Shown here: piece after piece, positions 1 to 7,799 of the stretch
Numbering within the stretch: the stretch's first letter is position 1
Layout of the letters: every line of letters starts with the position of its first letter
Source of the DNA: an uncultured Collinsella sp.
GTDB lineage: Bacteria; Actinomycetota; Coriobacteriia; Coriobacteriales; Coriobacteriaceae
NCBI GenBank assembly: GCA_900756765.1
Contig: CAAELE010000025.1
Coordinates: 1-56,290 of the forward strand
DNA length: 56,290 nucleotides
Direction: 5' to 3'
Program-made: the position numbers and the translations under genes
Notes under the pieces: model-generated
Seen by the model: the letters and a program-made list of their open reading frames with translations, nothing else
What the model was told of the DNA's origin: nothing
Database searches by the model: none

Positions 1-113
1 AGTAACAGACCGGATGAAGATACGTGCGACGGGGGCGAGGCGAATGGCTGAGCGGTATCGATACGCGGGTTCAACGGTATTATATTGGCCACATAGATTT
101 TTAACTTGCATTT

Positions 114-854
114 CTACCCGCCCTTTTCGTAGAGTCGCCGATACGTGCTTAGCGCACCCTCGGCGCGTCCGGCAGGCTTTGCGAAATGGGATCCAGGAGA
201 CTTCGGCGCAGCATCATCTTGCGGAATGCTTCTAATGAGCCTCCCATCCTTCAAAAACAGAATCTCATCGCACAGCCTATCGACCGAATCCAAGATGTGG
301 GATGACATGATGATGCACGTACCAGAATCGGCCAGCTTCCTGAGAATCTCGGAATGCAAGTCCACCCTGCTGGGGTCGAGCGCGTTCATGGGCTCATCTA
401 ATAGAAGGTACCGCGCGCCCGTCGCATACGCAATCGCCAGGGTAAGCTGCTGCTTCATGCCCTGGCTCAGAGTGCGGATCCTCATCTTCGCGAACTCGCC
501 TATCTGCGTTTGTTCCACTATCTCTTCGATATCGCGAGCATGCGGCCACATATCGCAAACCATCTTGAGGTGATCTTCCGCACGCAATCCGGGATACAGC
601 AGCGTCCCCTCACCAGGTGCATAGAAGATCATAGAACGGACCTCTCTCGCACCCGTACCCTGCACCTCATCCAGAACGATGCTCCCGTCCACGCGAGGAC
701 CCGGCAAACCTGCCATCGCACGCAGCAACGTCGTCTTTCCATGCCCGTTCGGAGCGACGAGACCGTAGACCGTACCCGGGGCAAACTCAGCGTTCACCGA
801 ATCTACGAGCACCTTCTTTCCATAAGAGATCGTCAGCGTTTGAAGGTCAATCAT
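114..854 (-). CDS. ABC transporter ATP-binding protein of a bacteriocin-associated transporter
   Basis: Cytoplasmic ATPase subunit that should drive the membrane protein encoded just upstream. The Walker A loop reads APNGHGKTT near residue 40, the ABC signature reads LSQGMKQQL and the Walker B reads YLLLDEP followed by a downstream H-loop in SSHIL. About 246 residues is normal for a single-domain ATPase. I place the start at the second ATG (854), because AAAGGGG lies about 9 bases upstream of it but directly abuts the first ATG (863). The gene follows the permease stop with almost no gap, so the two are translationally coupled. In lactococcin 972-type loci an ATPase of this kind sits beside a large membrane protein and is thought to give immunity or export. 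The family call is firm; the role in immunity is inferred from context. Confidence 0.88.
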   Translation of the reverse strand: MIDLQTLTISYGKKVLVDSVNAEFAPGTVYGLVAPNGHGKTTLLRAMAGLPGPRVDGSIVLDEVQGTGAREVRSMIFYAPGEGTLLYPGLRAEDHLKMVCDMWPHARDIEEIVEQTQIGEFAKMRIRTLSQGMKQQLTLAIAYATGARYLLLDEPMNALDPSRVDLHSEILRKLADSGTCIIMSSHILDSVDRLCDEILFLKDGRLIRSIPQDDAAPKSPGSHFAKPAGRAEGALSTYRRLYEKGG

Positions 855-859
855 CGAGA

Positions 860-3082
860 TCATCCCCTTTCGATCTTTGGAACACTCAGGCGCACCATCA
901 ACGGAGATACGGCGCCCAAGACCACCAGCAGAGCGCCCGATGCGCCGACGACCTCTCCAAAAGGCATCGCGTTCGTCCCTCGCCCAAGGAACCCAATCGT
1001 CCCCACCTGGGAAGCGGGATCAAACGAGGCGAATGGAGCCAGCAGCGCGACGCCCATGCCCACGCTTTCAACATGAGCGCTCAACGAACCCAACACCAAG
1101 AGAACCGCGCAAACCATTCCGGTGACAACGGGGTTGCGGCTAATCGCTGCTGTCAACGCAGCGACGACGGAAATCACGCCGTATGCCATGACCAGCAACG
1201 GAATACTGCACAACACCGCCTCCCCCACCATGGACGTTGTCGAAGCTCCCGCCCGAATGAGAGCGACGGGATACTCCGATCCACCCGCACCGTTCTTAAT
1301 CACGGACACAACGACAGCGGGAACCATCGACACCAAAAGCAGCGCCAAGCCAAGCAGGAGAGCCAGCGCAACAGCCGTCAGAAAACGCACATGCGCTGTT
1401 GCGGGGATCTGGAGAACCAGAAGGGAACGACACTGCAGGTGGGTGCACGCGAGCGATGTGACAACCACGGGCAACAGCAAAAATAAGGAGGGAAGCACTG
1501 CCTGGAGATACGAAAGGAGGATTAATGGGGGCATCTTCGTACTTAACTCGTAAACCTTGGGGTCCGGCAAGCTCGCGATCGACTCAAGCAGAAGGGCGCG
1601 CGCCTCCGCACGAGAAGGAGTCTCCGGCTCGATTCCGATCGATTGCAGGAGAGTCGCATCTGCCGCGCCCAGCTCACCTCGAGCGCGCTCGTACGTCGCA
1701 AGGCTTCGAAACCCCTCCGCAGGCATAGGCGCGTACACGAAACCCGAAAGAGCATCCCGCATGTCTTCCAGGGCCGCTTTGCCCTCGACGTCCATATTCG
1801 CAGCGTTCTGCTCTAGATACCGATCTATTGAACGGAGCTCCCCATCCCTATACCGAACAGCGGAAACGTTATCAGCGTCAGGAAACATCTCGACCAGAGC
1901 CGGGGCCAGCATCGTCGTCGACATTGCAATCGCGCATACGGCGAGGGTAGGAGAACGCAGGAGCAGTTTCCCCATCGTTCTTACGTATGCAACGGCGGAG
2001 GCACAAGCGCTCGAACGAGTTGCCGTTCTCGATGCAGTGAAGGAACCTCTCTCAAGACAAATCGGGGATATCGGGCACGCGCAGCCGCTCTTTCCAGCAA
2101 CGCAAAGCAGGCTAATTGCCAGCACCTCGATCCCGATTGCGCATACGAGGGCAATCGCGCCACGCTCGAAGCAAAGTCCAGGCAGATTCACTATCTGCGT
2201 TGTCGGGTACGGGCTATAGGCGCCGACGGTCAACTCAGTGTTCGCATACGTAAGGGGATTCAACAGGGCGAACTCACGTAAAGCGATGGATCTTCCGTAA
2301 TACCCGGGAACCATCGTCACCCCCATCAGGGCACATACGAACACGATTCCAAGCGTAGGGTTATTGGCAATCTTCACGGCAAGGTGAACGACAAGCGAGA
2401 TGAACGCTGCCACCAAGAATTGCAAGATGGCCGTCTGCGCGAACACCAGCCAAGCCGGTTTGATAACCGGAGTCGCATATTGAATGTAGCCTATCGGATA
2501 GAACGGCGAGCCCGGGCCATTCTTCACAAGCGCGGCGATTATCCCTGGAAGATTGATGGCGAGGACGGCAAGCATTGCAAAAACACTCGCCCATACGCTC
2601 GATGCAACAAGTCTACCCAGCTCGCCCATCGGTGCCTGGATGATGAGCTTTTCACGTTTGTTAAGACGCGCGGCAAGGAACGAGACGGCAACGGCCGTTG
2701 CGACCCATAGCAAGTACTCCTTCGATCCGTCATAATAGGTGTACTCTCCATCCGATATCTGCAGAAACGGAAGTAGGGGAGAAAGCGGTGCCAAGATAAG
2801 ACGTCCCGCGGCAAGAGGGTACAGAAGCGCGGGCATGCTTGATGAAGAGGTATAGACACCGTCCTCCCCCGCATTCACAAGCGCATCCGCATAGGATGCT
2901 GACAATTCCTGCTCAACACGGGTTATTCCCGACTCGAGGTATTCGACCCGTCCGTCGATGCCAGCCGCGCTCCTGAAGACGGGCAGAGCACAAAGAACCA
3001 TCAACGCAACAACGACAACACAGAGCGACCTGGAGGAGAGAAGCGACCTAAAGATCGCCTTCGAGATTTTGAGCATATTCAT
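860..3082 (-). CDS. Duplicated bacteriocin-associated integral membrane protein (ABC permease)
   Basis: Large membrane protein of about 740 residues, probably the permease partner of the downstream ATPase. It has two similar halves. Each has an N-terminal membrane helix, an extracytoplasmic segment and a cluster of helices. The halves share a matching motif, VKNGPGSPFYPIGYIQ in the first and IKNGAGGSEYPVALIR in the second, and both contain an NPLTYAN/FDPAS-like end segment. This layout fits the bacteriocin-associated integral membrane proteins found beside lactococcin 972-like genes. An ATG exists at 3148 directly after the upstream stop, but no ribosome site precedes it and it would place a hairpin inside the coding region. 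I prefer 3082, which has a TTAAGG a few bases upstream. It could instead be a generic FtsX/MacB-like permease. Confidence 0.75.
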   Translation of the reverse strand: MNMLKISKAIFRSLLSSRSLCVVVVALMVLCALPVFRSAAGIDGRVEYLESGITRVEQELSASYADALVNAGEDGVYTSSSSMPALLYPLAAGRLILAPLSPLLPFLQISDGEYTYYDGSKEYLLWVATAVAVSFLAARLNKREKLIIQAPMGELGRLVASSVWASVFAMLAVLAINLPGIIAALVKNGPGSPFYPIGYIQYATPVIKPAWLVFAQTAILQFLVAAFISLVVHLAVKIANNPTLGIVFVCALMGVTMVPGYYGRSIALREFALLNPLTYANTELTVGAYSPYPTTQIVNLPGLCFERGAIALVCAIGIEVLAISLLCVAGKSGCACPISPICLERGSFTASRTATRSSACASAVAYVRTMGKLLLRSPTLAVCAIAMSTTMLAPALVEMFPDADNVSAVRYRDGELRSIDRYLEQNAANMDVEGKAALEDMRDALSGFVYAPMPAEGFRSLATYERARGELGAADATLLQSIGIEPETPSRAEARALLLESIASLPDPKVYELSTKMPPLILLSYLQAVLPSLFLLLPVVVTSLACTHLQCRSLLVLQIPATAHVRFLTAVALALLLGLALLLVSMVPAVVVSVIKNGAGGSEYPVALIRAGASTTSMVGEAVLCSIPLLVMAYGVISVVAALTAAISRNPVVTGMVCAVLLVLGSLSAHVESVGMGVALLAPFASFDPASQVGTIGFLGRGTNAMPFGEVVGASGALLVVLGAVSPLMVRLSVPKIERG

Positions 3083-3113
3083 CGCCAACCTTAACCTCAT
3101 CCAGTCGGAACAG

Positions 3114-3139
3114 AGGGGCCGAACAAAATGCTCGGCCCT
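3114..3139 (-). other. Hairpin between bacteriocin-like gene and its transporter
   Basis: On the minus strand a GGGCCGA arm pairs with TCGGCCC around a short AT-rich loop. There is no following T-run, so it is more likely an RNA processing or attenuation stem than a full terminator. It would lower expression of the transporter relative to the secreted peptide. Confidence 0.5.
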
Positions 3140-3148
3140 TCCTCGCAT

Positions 3149-3484
3149 CTAGTAGGTGCTATAGACAAATTGCCATTTATCAGTTGTGCCAAGAACACCA
3201 CAGGAGCACATTGCAGCGAGGCGGGATTCCCTATGACGCGCGGATCGGCGATAGCCATTTCGGTAGGAGATCGTCTTGTAAGAGATGTTGAACATCGAGA
3301 TGCTGTGCCCGCTTACGCCGCGAGGACAGCTGTAGCTCCAGTAGGTATCGACGACGTCGTCCGTATACCCGAGGGGCTCAACGAGGGCACACTGGCTGCT
3401 CTCCTGGGAAGGAGGCATCGGGGTATCCGCAAAAGCGGGGGCTCCCGGCAGCAACAGACAAAGAGCGAGGCCGAGGAAAACCAA
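3149..3484 (-). CDS. Lactococcin 972-like secreted peptide, leader interrupted by a stop
   Basis: Small secreted protein. The readable frame starts at TTG 3484 with a hydrophobic segment (LGLALCLLLPG) ending in a PAFA-D signal-peptidase-like site. The mature part has a WSY motif, an S/N/Y-rich stretch and a VYSTY end. Its W-to-end length of roughly 62 residues resembles the lactococcin 972 family. Upstream in the same frame lies an ATG (3514-3512) preceded by GGAGAGG. That frame reads MFSTVKSC and then TAG (3490-3488). The natural leader therefore seems to begin at 3514 and to be broken by a nonsense codon. The TTG has no clear ribosome site. The gene abuts the membrane protein and ATPase genes, the usual partners of this family. 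Family assignment is by pattern only. Confidence 0.55.
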   Translation of the reverse strand: MVFLGLALCLLLPGAPAFADTPMPPSQESSQCALVEPLGYTDDVVDTYWSYSCPRGVSGHSISMFNISYKTISYRNGYRRSARHRESRLAAMCSCGVLGTTDKWQFVYSTY

Positions 3485-3578
3485 GAGCTAACACGACTTA
3501 ACAGTACTGAACATAATCCTCTCCAATCTAGAGGGGTTTCGGTTGCAGCATGCTGTGATTACTTGCCGGCAAAGTCAA

Positions 3579-3597
3579 TTTAACATAAACTGTTAAA
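3579..3597. promoter_or_regulatory. Inverted repeat in divergent promoter region
   Basis: TTTAACA and TGTTAAA form a perfect 7-bp inverted repeat with a 5-bp spacer. It lies between the bacteriocin-like gene (minus) and the DUF2975-like gene (plus). The XRE regulator two genes along is a natural candidate to bind it, but AT-rich sequence can give such repeats by chance. Confidence 0.35.
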
Positions 3598-3634
3598 AAG
3601 TAACCTGAGTTTTTTAAATTCTTCGGAGGTTATT

Positions 3635-4147
3635 ATGAGTTCCGACAATCGCACTCCCCGGCTTCATTCCTTCCGCATCGCATGTGCGATAGCCTCTGCG
3701 ACCCTTTGCGCCACCGCCATCGCACAAGTGGCGTTCTCCTTAAAGCCAGCAATCGAAGTGCTCGACAACCCTGTAATTGCAGACTCCCCCGCGTATCCAG
3801 CCCTTGCGATCTCGACATTGGTCCCTGCCGTCATCGGTATCGCTACGACCATCCTCAGCGCCGTTCTCGTGTGGACGATCAAGAGCGGAGACCCCTTCAA
3901 GAAAGGGTCTGCGACATGCTTGAAGGTGCTCGGCATTCTCTTCGTTGTTCAAGCTGCCACCAGCCTCTACGCCGGCTCACTCAAAACCTCCGTTTCGATG
4001 TTTGGCGGCGAGGGGGCCGTCGGCGCCCAAGAGATCGCTTCATCATTCGATTGGACCTCTCTGGTTCTCGGCATCGTCCTGTTCATGCTTTCCCAGCTCT
4101 TCTTGTACGCCCGAGAGCTGTACCTCGACTCCGACGAGATTGCGTAA
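3635..4147 (+). CDS. DUF2975-like four-helix membrane protein
   Basis: A 170-residue integral membrane protein with four predicted helices at about residues 13-33, 57-81, 97-115 and 139-160, and short soluble ends. The start ATG has GGAGG five bases upstream. The reading frame is followed after nine bases by a small XRE-type regulator. This pairing of a DUF2975-like membrane protein with a short YozG-like helix-turn-helix protein is common in Firmicutes and Actinobacteria. Its biochemical role is not known; a membrane-linked sensing or sequestration function for the regulator is conceivable but unproven. The family call rests on length, topology and the neighbour, not on a motif match. Confidence 0.65.
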   Translation: MSSDNRTPRLHSFRIACAIASATLCATAIAQVAFSLKPAIEVLDNPVIADSPAYPALAISTLVPAVIGIATTILSAVLVWTIKSGDPFKKGSATCLKVLGILFVVQAATSLYAGSLKTSVSMFGGEGAVGAQEIASSFDWTSLVLGIVLFMLSQLFLYARELYLDSDEIA

Positions 4148-4156
4148 GGAAACGCC

Positions 4157-4408
4157 ATGCCCGTAATTGTTCGCCTCGACAAGATCATGGCCGAGCGAAA
4201 GATTTCCTCGAACGAACTTGCCGAAAGGATTGGAACCACGCCCGTGAACCTGTCCCGTATTAAAAAAGGGCATATTCGCGGCATTCGCTTCAACACACTC
4301 GAGCAGCTATGCCTCGCCCTTCGTTGCCAACCCGGAGACCTTCTCGAAGTCATGAGCGAAGAGGATGCCCGAAAGGAGTTCGGACTCGATTGGTCCGCCG
4401 AGGATTAG
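4157..4408 (+). CDS. XRE-family helix-turn-helix regulator (YozG-like)
   Basis: Small cytoplasmic DNA-binding protein of 83 residues. The helix-turn-helix spans about residues 8-62: the segment ISSNELAERIGTTPVNLSRI is the turn and recognition helix, followed by FNTLEQLCLALRCQPGDLLEV, typical of the YozG/XRE_26 type. A short acidic tail follows. The start has AAGGA upstream, and the gene is nine bases after the membrane protein gene, so the two are an operon. The stop codon directly abuts a remnant of an integrase reading frame, so a recombination event has joined this gene's 3' end to foreign DNA. The original C-terminus may have differed. Confidence 0.85.
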   Translation: MPVIVRLDKIMAERKISSNELAERIGTTPVNLSRIKKGHIRGIRFNTLEQLCLALRCQPGDLLEVMSEEDARKEFGLDWSAED

Positions 4409-4717
4409 AGGGCGGTCGTACTCGCCCTGCACACGGGGATGCGAATCGGCGAGGTCTGCGGCCTTCGGTGGTGCGATGTGGATTTCGAGACGGGCCTGAT
4501 CTCGATCAGACACTCGGTGGCGTACGCGAAGGGAATGGGTTCGTTCATCAAGGACACCAAGACCCATGACGCCAGGGGTATCCCCATCGACCCGGTCGGC
4601 CTACTCCCCTTCCTGAAGGAGACCCACGAGATCGACTGCGGAAAGCTGCGCTTGCGCGACCTTACCGGGGCGGTCGAGATCGGGGACTGCTACATCCTGT
4701 CGGAGGCGTTCGGCTGA
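4409..4717 (+). pseudogene. Tyrosine recombinase (phage-type integrase) fragment
   Basis: In frame directly after the XRE stop, the translation reads AVVLALHTGMRIGEVCGLRW, which is the box I region of the tyrosine recombinase catalytic domain with its conserved Arg. It continues through a strand with the KTHDARGIPID segment that holds the usual active-site Lys. The frame ends at 4717 before the HxxR and Tyr motifs, and the N-terminal arm-binding and core-binding domains are absent. This is a decayed remnant of an integrase and cannot be active. It marks a former mobile element between the small regulator and the housekeeping genes. Confidence 0.8.
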
Positions 4718-4832
4718 CTGCGGGAACGGCCTGTCCGCTCAATGTGTTCGGCTGAGATCGGAAATCAACCCAACACGAGCCGGACACGCGCCAGACGGCT
4801 CTTCCCCGTACGGCCTTCCCCCTTACGCTCAT

Positions 4833-4904
4833 GTTACAGGCATGTAACGCCGCAGCGAGCGCGCCTTTTTTGCGCCAGACAGGTACAATGATGAACACTG
4901 TACC
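4833..4904 (+). promoter_or_regulatory. Promoter region of the ACT-domain gene with two palindromes
   Basis: GTTACA-ggca-TGTAAC at 4833-4848 is a perfect palindrome. GGTACA and TGTACC at 4882-4904 flank a TACAAT that could be the -10 element. Both sit upstream of the ACT-domain gene start at 4950. A regulator-binding role is plausible but not shown. The rest of the 232 bases between the integrase fragment and this gene shows nothing recognisable. Confidence 0.35.
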
Positions 4905-4949
4905 GTAGCGGAGCGCCCCGCGCGCCGCAATCACGCGAAAGGGTTTCCC

Positions 4950-5237
4950 ATGGCCGAGATCTCGTCCTCCCGTATCGTCATCACCGTCCTTGGCAAGAAC
5001 CGCCCCGGCATCGTCGCCGGCGTCACCCGTGTCCTAGGCGAGGCCAACGTCGACATCCGCGACATCACGCAGTCCATTATCGAGGACATCTTCACCATGA
5101 CCATGCTGGCCGACACCGCCGAGTCCAAGCTCGACTTCGCCGAGCTGCAGAAGGCGCTGGCCGAGGCCGGCGAGCTTTCGGGCGTCAACGTGTCCATCCA
5201 GCGCGAGGACGTCTTTAACTTTATGTATCGCCTGTAG
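4950..5237 (+). CDS. ACT domain-containing protein (UPF0237 family)
   Basis: A 95-residue soluble protein made almost entirely of one ACT domain. It starts with a strand (RIVITVLGKNRPGIVAGVTR) and the DIRDITQSII helix/strand typical of the UPF0237 group, and ends at the second strand in REDVFNFMYRL. These proteins are thought to bind small ligands such as amino acids. In many genomes the partner is a UPF0210 protein immediately downstream. Here the next gene is citrate synthase, 78 bases later, so the pairing is lost or different. A link to glutamate-family amino acid sensing is speculative. The start ATG has GAAAGGG upstream. Confidence 0.88.
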   Translation: MAEISSSRIVITVLGKNRPGIVAGVTRVLGEANVDIRDITQSIIEDIFTMTMLADTAESKLDFAELQKALAEAGELSGVNVSIQREDVFNFMYRL

Positions 5238-5315
5238 CGAACGAGCCGTACGGGAACAGGCCGGCGCATCCGCACCCAAGCACGCCGCCCCCACACGGCC
5301 CCGAGAGGAGCGCGC

Positions 5316-6734
5316 ATGGCTTACGACGCCAAGAAAATCTACTACCGCTTCGATGACCATCTGAGCCGCTTGGTCTTGGATTATGAGGCGAGCCGCCAGA
5401 TTTCGCCCGAAAGCGAAAACCTCTACTACGGCCTGCCGACTGATCCGTACGACGAGGGTCTGTTCGTCGAGCATAACGTCAAGCGCGGCCTGCGTAATGC
5501 CGACGGCTCGGGCGTGGTCGCGGGCCTTACCCGCATCTCGGACGTGCACGGCTACAACAAGGTCGACGGCAAAGTCGTGCCTGACCAGGGCAAGCTCACG
5601 CTGCGCGGCTATAGCATCGAGGATCTGGTCAACAATGCCCAGGCCGAGAATCGCTATGGCTACGAAGAAGTCGCCTATCTGCTTATCACGGGCTCGCTGC
5701 CCAACAAAGAGGAGCTCGACGGTTTTTGCGAGCGCTTGGGCGCCTTTAGGCATCTGAGCGACGAATACGTCAAAGAGTTCCCCATGACCACGGTGTCGTC
5801 GAGCATCATGAACGTGCTCCAGCGCGCCGTGCTGCTGCTCTACGCCTTCGATGCCGAGCCCGACGTGATTACGCCCGAGCATGAGATCGACGTGGCTATT
5901 TCCATGCTCGCACGTCTCCCGCGCATCGCCGCCTTCGCACACATGGCCTCGATCGCCAAGCTTCGCGGCTCCGAGGTTCACGTGCCGCACCCCACGCCCG
6001 GCCTCTCCACCGCCGAGACCATCCTACAGGTGCTCCGCGGCGGTATGGCGTTCACCCGCGATGAGGCCATGCTGCTCGACGTGATGCTCATGCTGCATGC
6101 AGAGCACGGCGGCGGCAACAACTCCACGTTTGCCTGCCGCGTGCTGTCCTCCTCGGCCACCGACCCGTATTCCGCCTACGCCGCGGCCATCGGCTCGCTC
6201 AAGGGCCCGCGCCACGGCGGCGCCAACGCCAAGGTCGTGTCCATGCACGAGGACATCCGTGCGCATGTCTCCAATTGGGAGGACGAGGACGAGGTCGCGG
6301 CCTACCTGGGCAAGATCCTCGACAAGCAGGCCTTCGACGGCACCGGCCTCATCTACGGCATGGGCCACGCCGTCTATACGCTGAGCGACCCGCGCGCCGA
6401 GGTCTGCCGCCGTTACGCGCGCTCGCTTGCCGCCAAGAAGGACTTGGGCGAGGAGTTCGCGCTCATCGAGCGCATCGAGCGCCTGGCCCCGCAGGTGATG
6501 CGCGACCACGGCATGACCAAGCCCATCTGCGCCAACATCGACCTGTACACGGGCTTTATTTACAAAATGCTCGGCGTGCCCGAGACGCTCTTTACACCGC
6601 TGTTCGCCGTCGCCCGCATGGCCGGCTGGTCGGCGCACCGCATGGAAGAGCTCTTCTGCGCGCACCGCATCATCCGTCCCGCGTATCGCCCGGTTATCGA
6701 ACCGCTGGAATACAAGCCGCTCGCCGATCGCTAG
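5316..6734 (+). CDS. Citrate synthase
   Basis: Condenses oxaloacetate and acetyl-CoA to citrate in the cytoplasm. The 472-residue protein carries the active-site segments of the family: LHAEHGGGNNSTF (His near 261-264), GPRHGGAN (His 300), YGMGHAVY (His 351) and ANIDLYTG (Asp 409). It is longer than the usual 370-430 residues because of an N-terminal extension of about 60 residues, a form seen in several anaerobes. GAGGAG precedes the ATG. In an anaerobe it most likely feeds glutamate synthesis rather than a full cycle. A 2-methylcitrate synthase activity cannot be excluded from sequence alone. A strong terminator follows. Confidence 0.92.
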   Translation: MAYDAKKIYYRFDDHLSRLVLDYEASRQISPESENLYYGLPTDPYDEGLFVEHNVKRGLRNADGSGVVAGLTRISDVHGYNKVDGKVVPDQGKLTLRGYSIEDLVNNAQAENRYGYEEVAYLLITGSLPNKEELDGFCERLGAFRHLSDEYVKEFPMTTVSSSIMNVLQRAVLLLYAFDAEPDVITPEHEIDVAISMLARLPRIAAFAHMASIAKLRGSEVHVPHPTPGLSTAETILQVLRGGMAFTRDEAMLLDVMLMLHAEHGGGNNSTFACRVLSSSATDPYSAYAAAIGSLKGPRHGGANAKVVSMHEDIRAHVSNWEDEDEVAAYLGKILDKQAFDGTGLIYGMGHAVYTLSDPRAEVCRRYARSLAAKKDLGEEFALIERIERLAPQVMRDHGMTKPICANIDLYTGFIYKMLGVPETLFTPLFAVARMAGWSAHRMEELFCAHRIIRPAYRPVIEPLEYKPLADR

Positions 6735-6758
6735 GACGCGGACCGTTATAGAACTCGA

Positions 6759-6796
6759 GCGTGGCCAGGGCATCGCCGCCCTCGGCCACGCTTTTT
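6759..6796 (+). terminator. Rho-independent terminator after citrate synthase
   Basis: GCGTGGCC and GGCCACGC arms, with an inner AGGGC/GCCCT stem, are followed by TTTTT. It ends the citrate synthase transcript just before the HAD phosphatase gene. Confidence 0.85.
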
Positions 6797-6821
6797 ATGC
6801 CAGCAGAAAGGGCTGCATCAA

Positions 6822-7664
6822 ATGATTGTGTTTTCCGATATGGACGGAACGCTGCTGACGAGCGATAAGCAGATCAGCGACGCCACCTGGGCGATGCTCG
6901 ACGAACTCGCTCGACGCGGGATTGAATTTGTGCCCTGCACGGGACGTCCGCTGTCGGGCATCTTTGAGCCTATCCTCGCCCACCCCGCCGTGCACTATGC
7001 CGTCTGCGCCAACGGCGCCAGCGTCTGGCAGCTCGACGACGGTACGCCCACCGATACCTCACGTGCTACGCGCATTTTGAGCCGACCGCTCGATTGCGGC
7101 ATTGCCCATCGCATCCGCCGCATCGCCGCCGGCCACGATGTGACCTTCGATATCTTCGCGGACGGGCAGTGCTTCCTCCCCCGCTCGCTCTACACGCGCC
7201 TGGACGAATTCTGCGGCGGCGACCCCCACATCGCGGCTTCGCTCAAGCGCACACGAACACCGATCGACATGGATATCGACAGCAAGATCGACGAGGTCGA
7301 GACGCTCGAACGCATCGCCATGTACTGGCACGACCCAGCCGATCGCGACGCCATCGCGGCGGAGCTCGAAACGCTCGGAGGCATTGAGGTCACACGTTCG
7401 TACGCCATGAATATCGAGGTCATGGGCGAGGGCACCACCAAGGGAACGGCATTGGCTTGGCTATGTGGGCATCTGGGCGAGTCTCTCGCCGACGCCTGGG
7501 CGTTCGGCGACAACATCAACGACATCCCCATGCTGCAGGCAGCGGGCCATGGCATGGCCATGATCAACGCCGAGCCCGAGGATCGCGAGGCCGCCGACGC
7601 CATCACCGAGTTCGACAACGACCACGACGGCGTCGCCCGCACCATCATGGCCGCCCTCGCCTAG
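6822..7664 (+). CDS. HAD-superfamily hydrolase, Cof type
   Basis: Soluble phosphatase of 280 residues. Motif I reads SDMDGTLL with Asp 6 and Asp 8, the C2-type cap is in the middle, and the last motif reads FGDNINDIPML near residue 228. Cof-type HADs dephosphorylate sugar phosphates, pyridoxal phosphate or flavin precursors; the substrate here is unknown. AAAGGG precedes the start. The gene stops with a TAG that is itself part of a repeat found again at the end of the adenine deaminase gene. Confidence 0.9.
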   Translation: MIVFSDMDGTLLTSDKQISDATWAMLDELARRGIEFVPCTGRPLSGIFEPILAHPAVHYAVCANGASVWQLDDGTPTDTSRATRILSRPLDCGIAHRIRRIAAGHDVTFDIFADGQCFLPRSLYTRLDEFCGGDPHIAASLKRTRTPIDMDIDSKIDEVETLERIAMYWHDPADRDAIAAELETLGGIEVTRSYAMNIEVMGEGTTKGTALAWLCGHLGESLADAWAFGDNINDIPMLQAAGHGMAMINAEPEDREAADAITEFDNDHDGVARTIMAALA

Positions 7665-7735
7665 TCGTTGGGGACGTTCTTAAACGACTAGTCATTGGGG
7701 ACGTTCTTGAATGACTAGTCGTTAGGGACACTCTT
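7661..7735 (+). repeat. Intergenic palindromic repeat, GACTAGTC type
   Basis: Two copies of a unit containing GGGGACGTTCTT between GACTAGTC ends, with TAGTCGTT/AACGACTA arms. An inverted copy lies at 8756-8805. The stop codon of the preceding HAD gene is the TAG in this repeat. Confidence 0.75.
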
Positions 7736-7799
7736 CGCGAAAAAGCTGCAAGGACTGTCCCCCACTGCCGGCAGAAAAGGAACGTCCCCAACTGCCGGA
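7736..7799 (+). repeat. Second intergenic repeat type, CTGCCGG/GGGAC
   Basis: Contains CTGTCCCCCACTGCCGGCAG and AACGTCCCCAACTGCCGG, two related GTCCCC-bearing half units flanking AAAAGGAACG. A related version is at 10741-10830. Probably a mobile palindromic repeat; no gene fits here. Confidence 0.6.

Noticed and set aside
1..113. A gene before the first ABC ATPase
   Set aside because: The only frame is short, lacks family features and runs into the opposite gene. Nothing is supported here.
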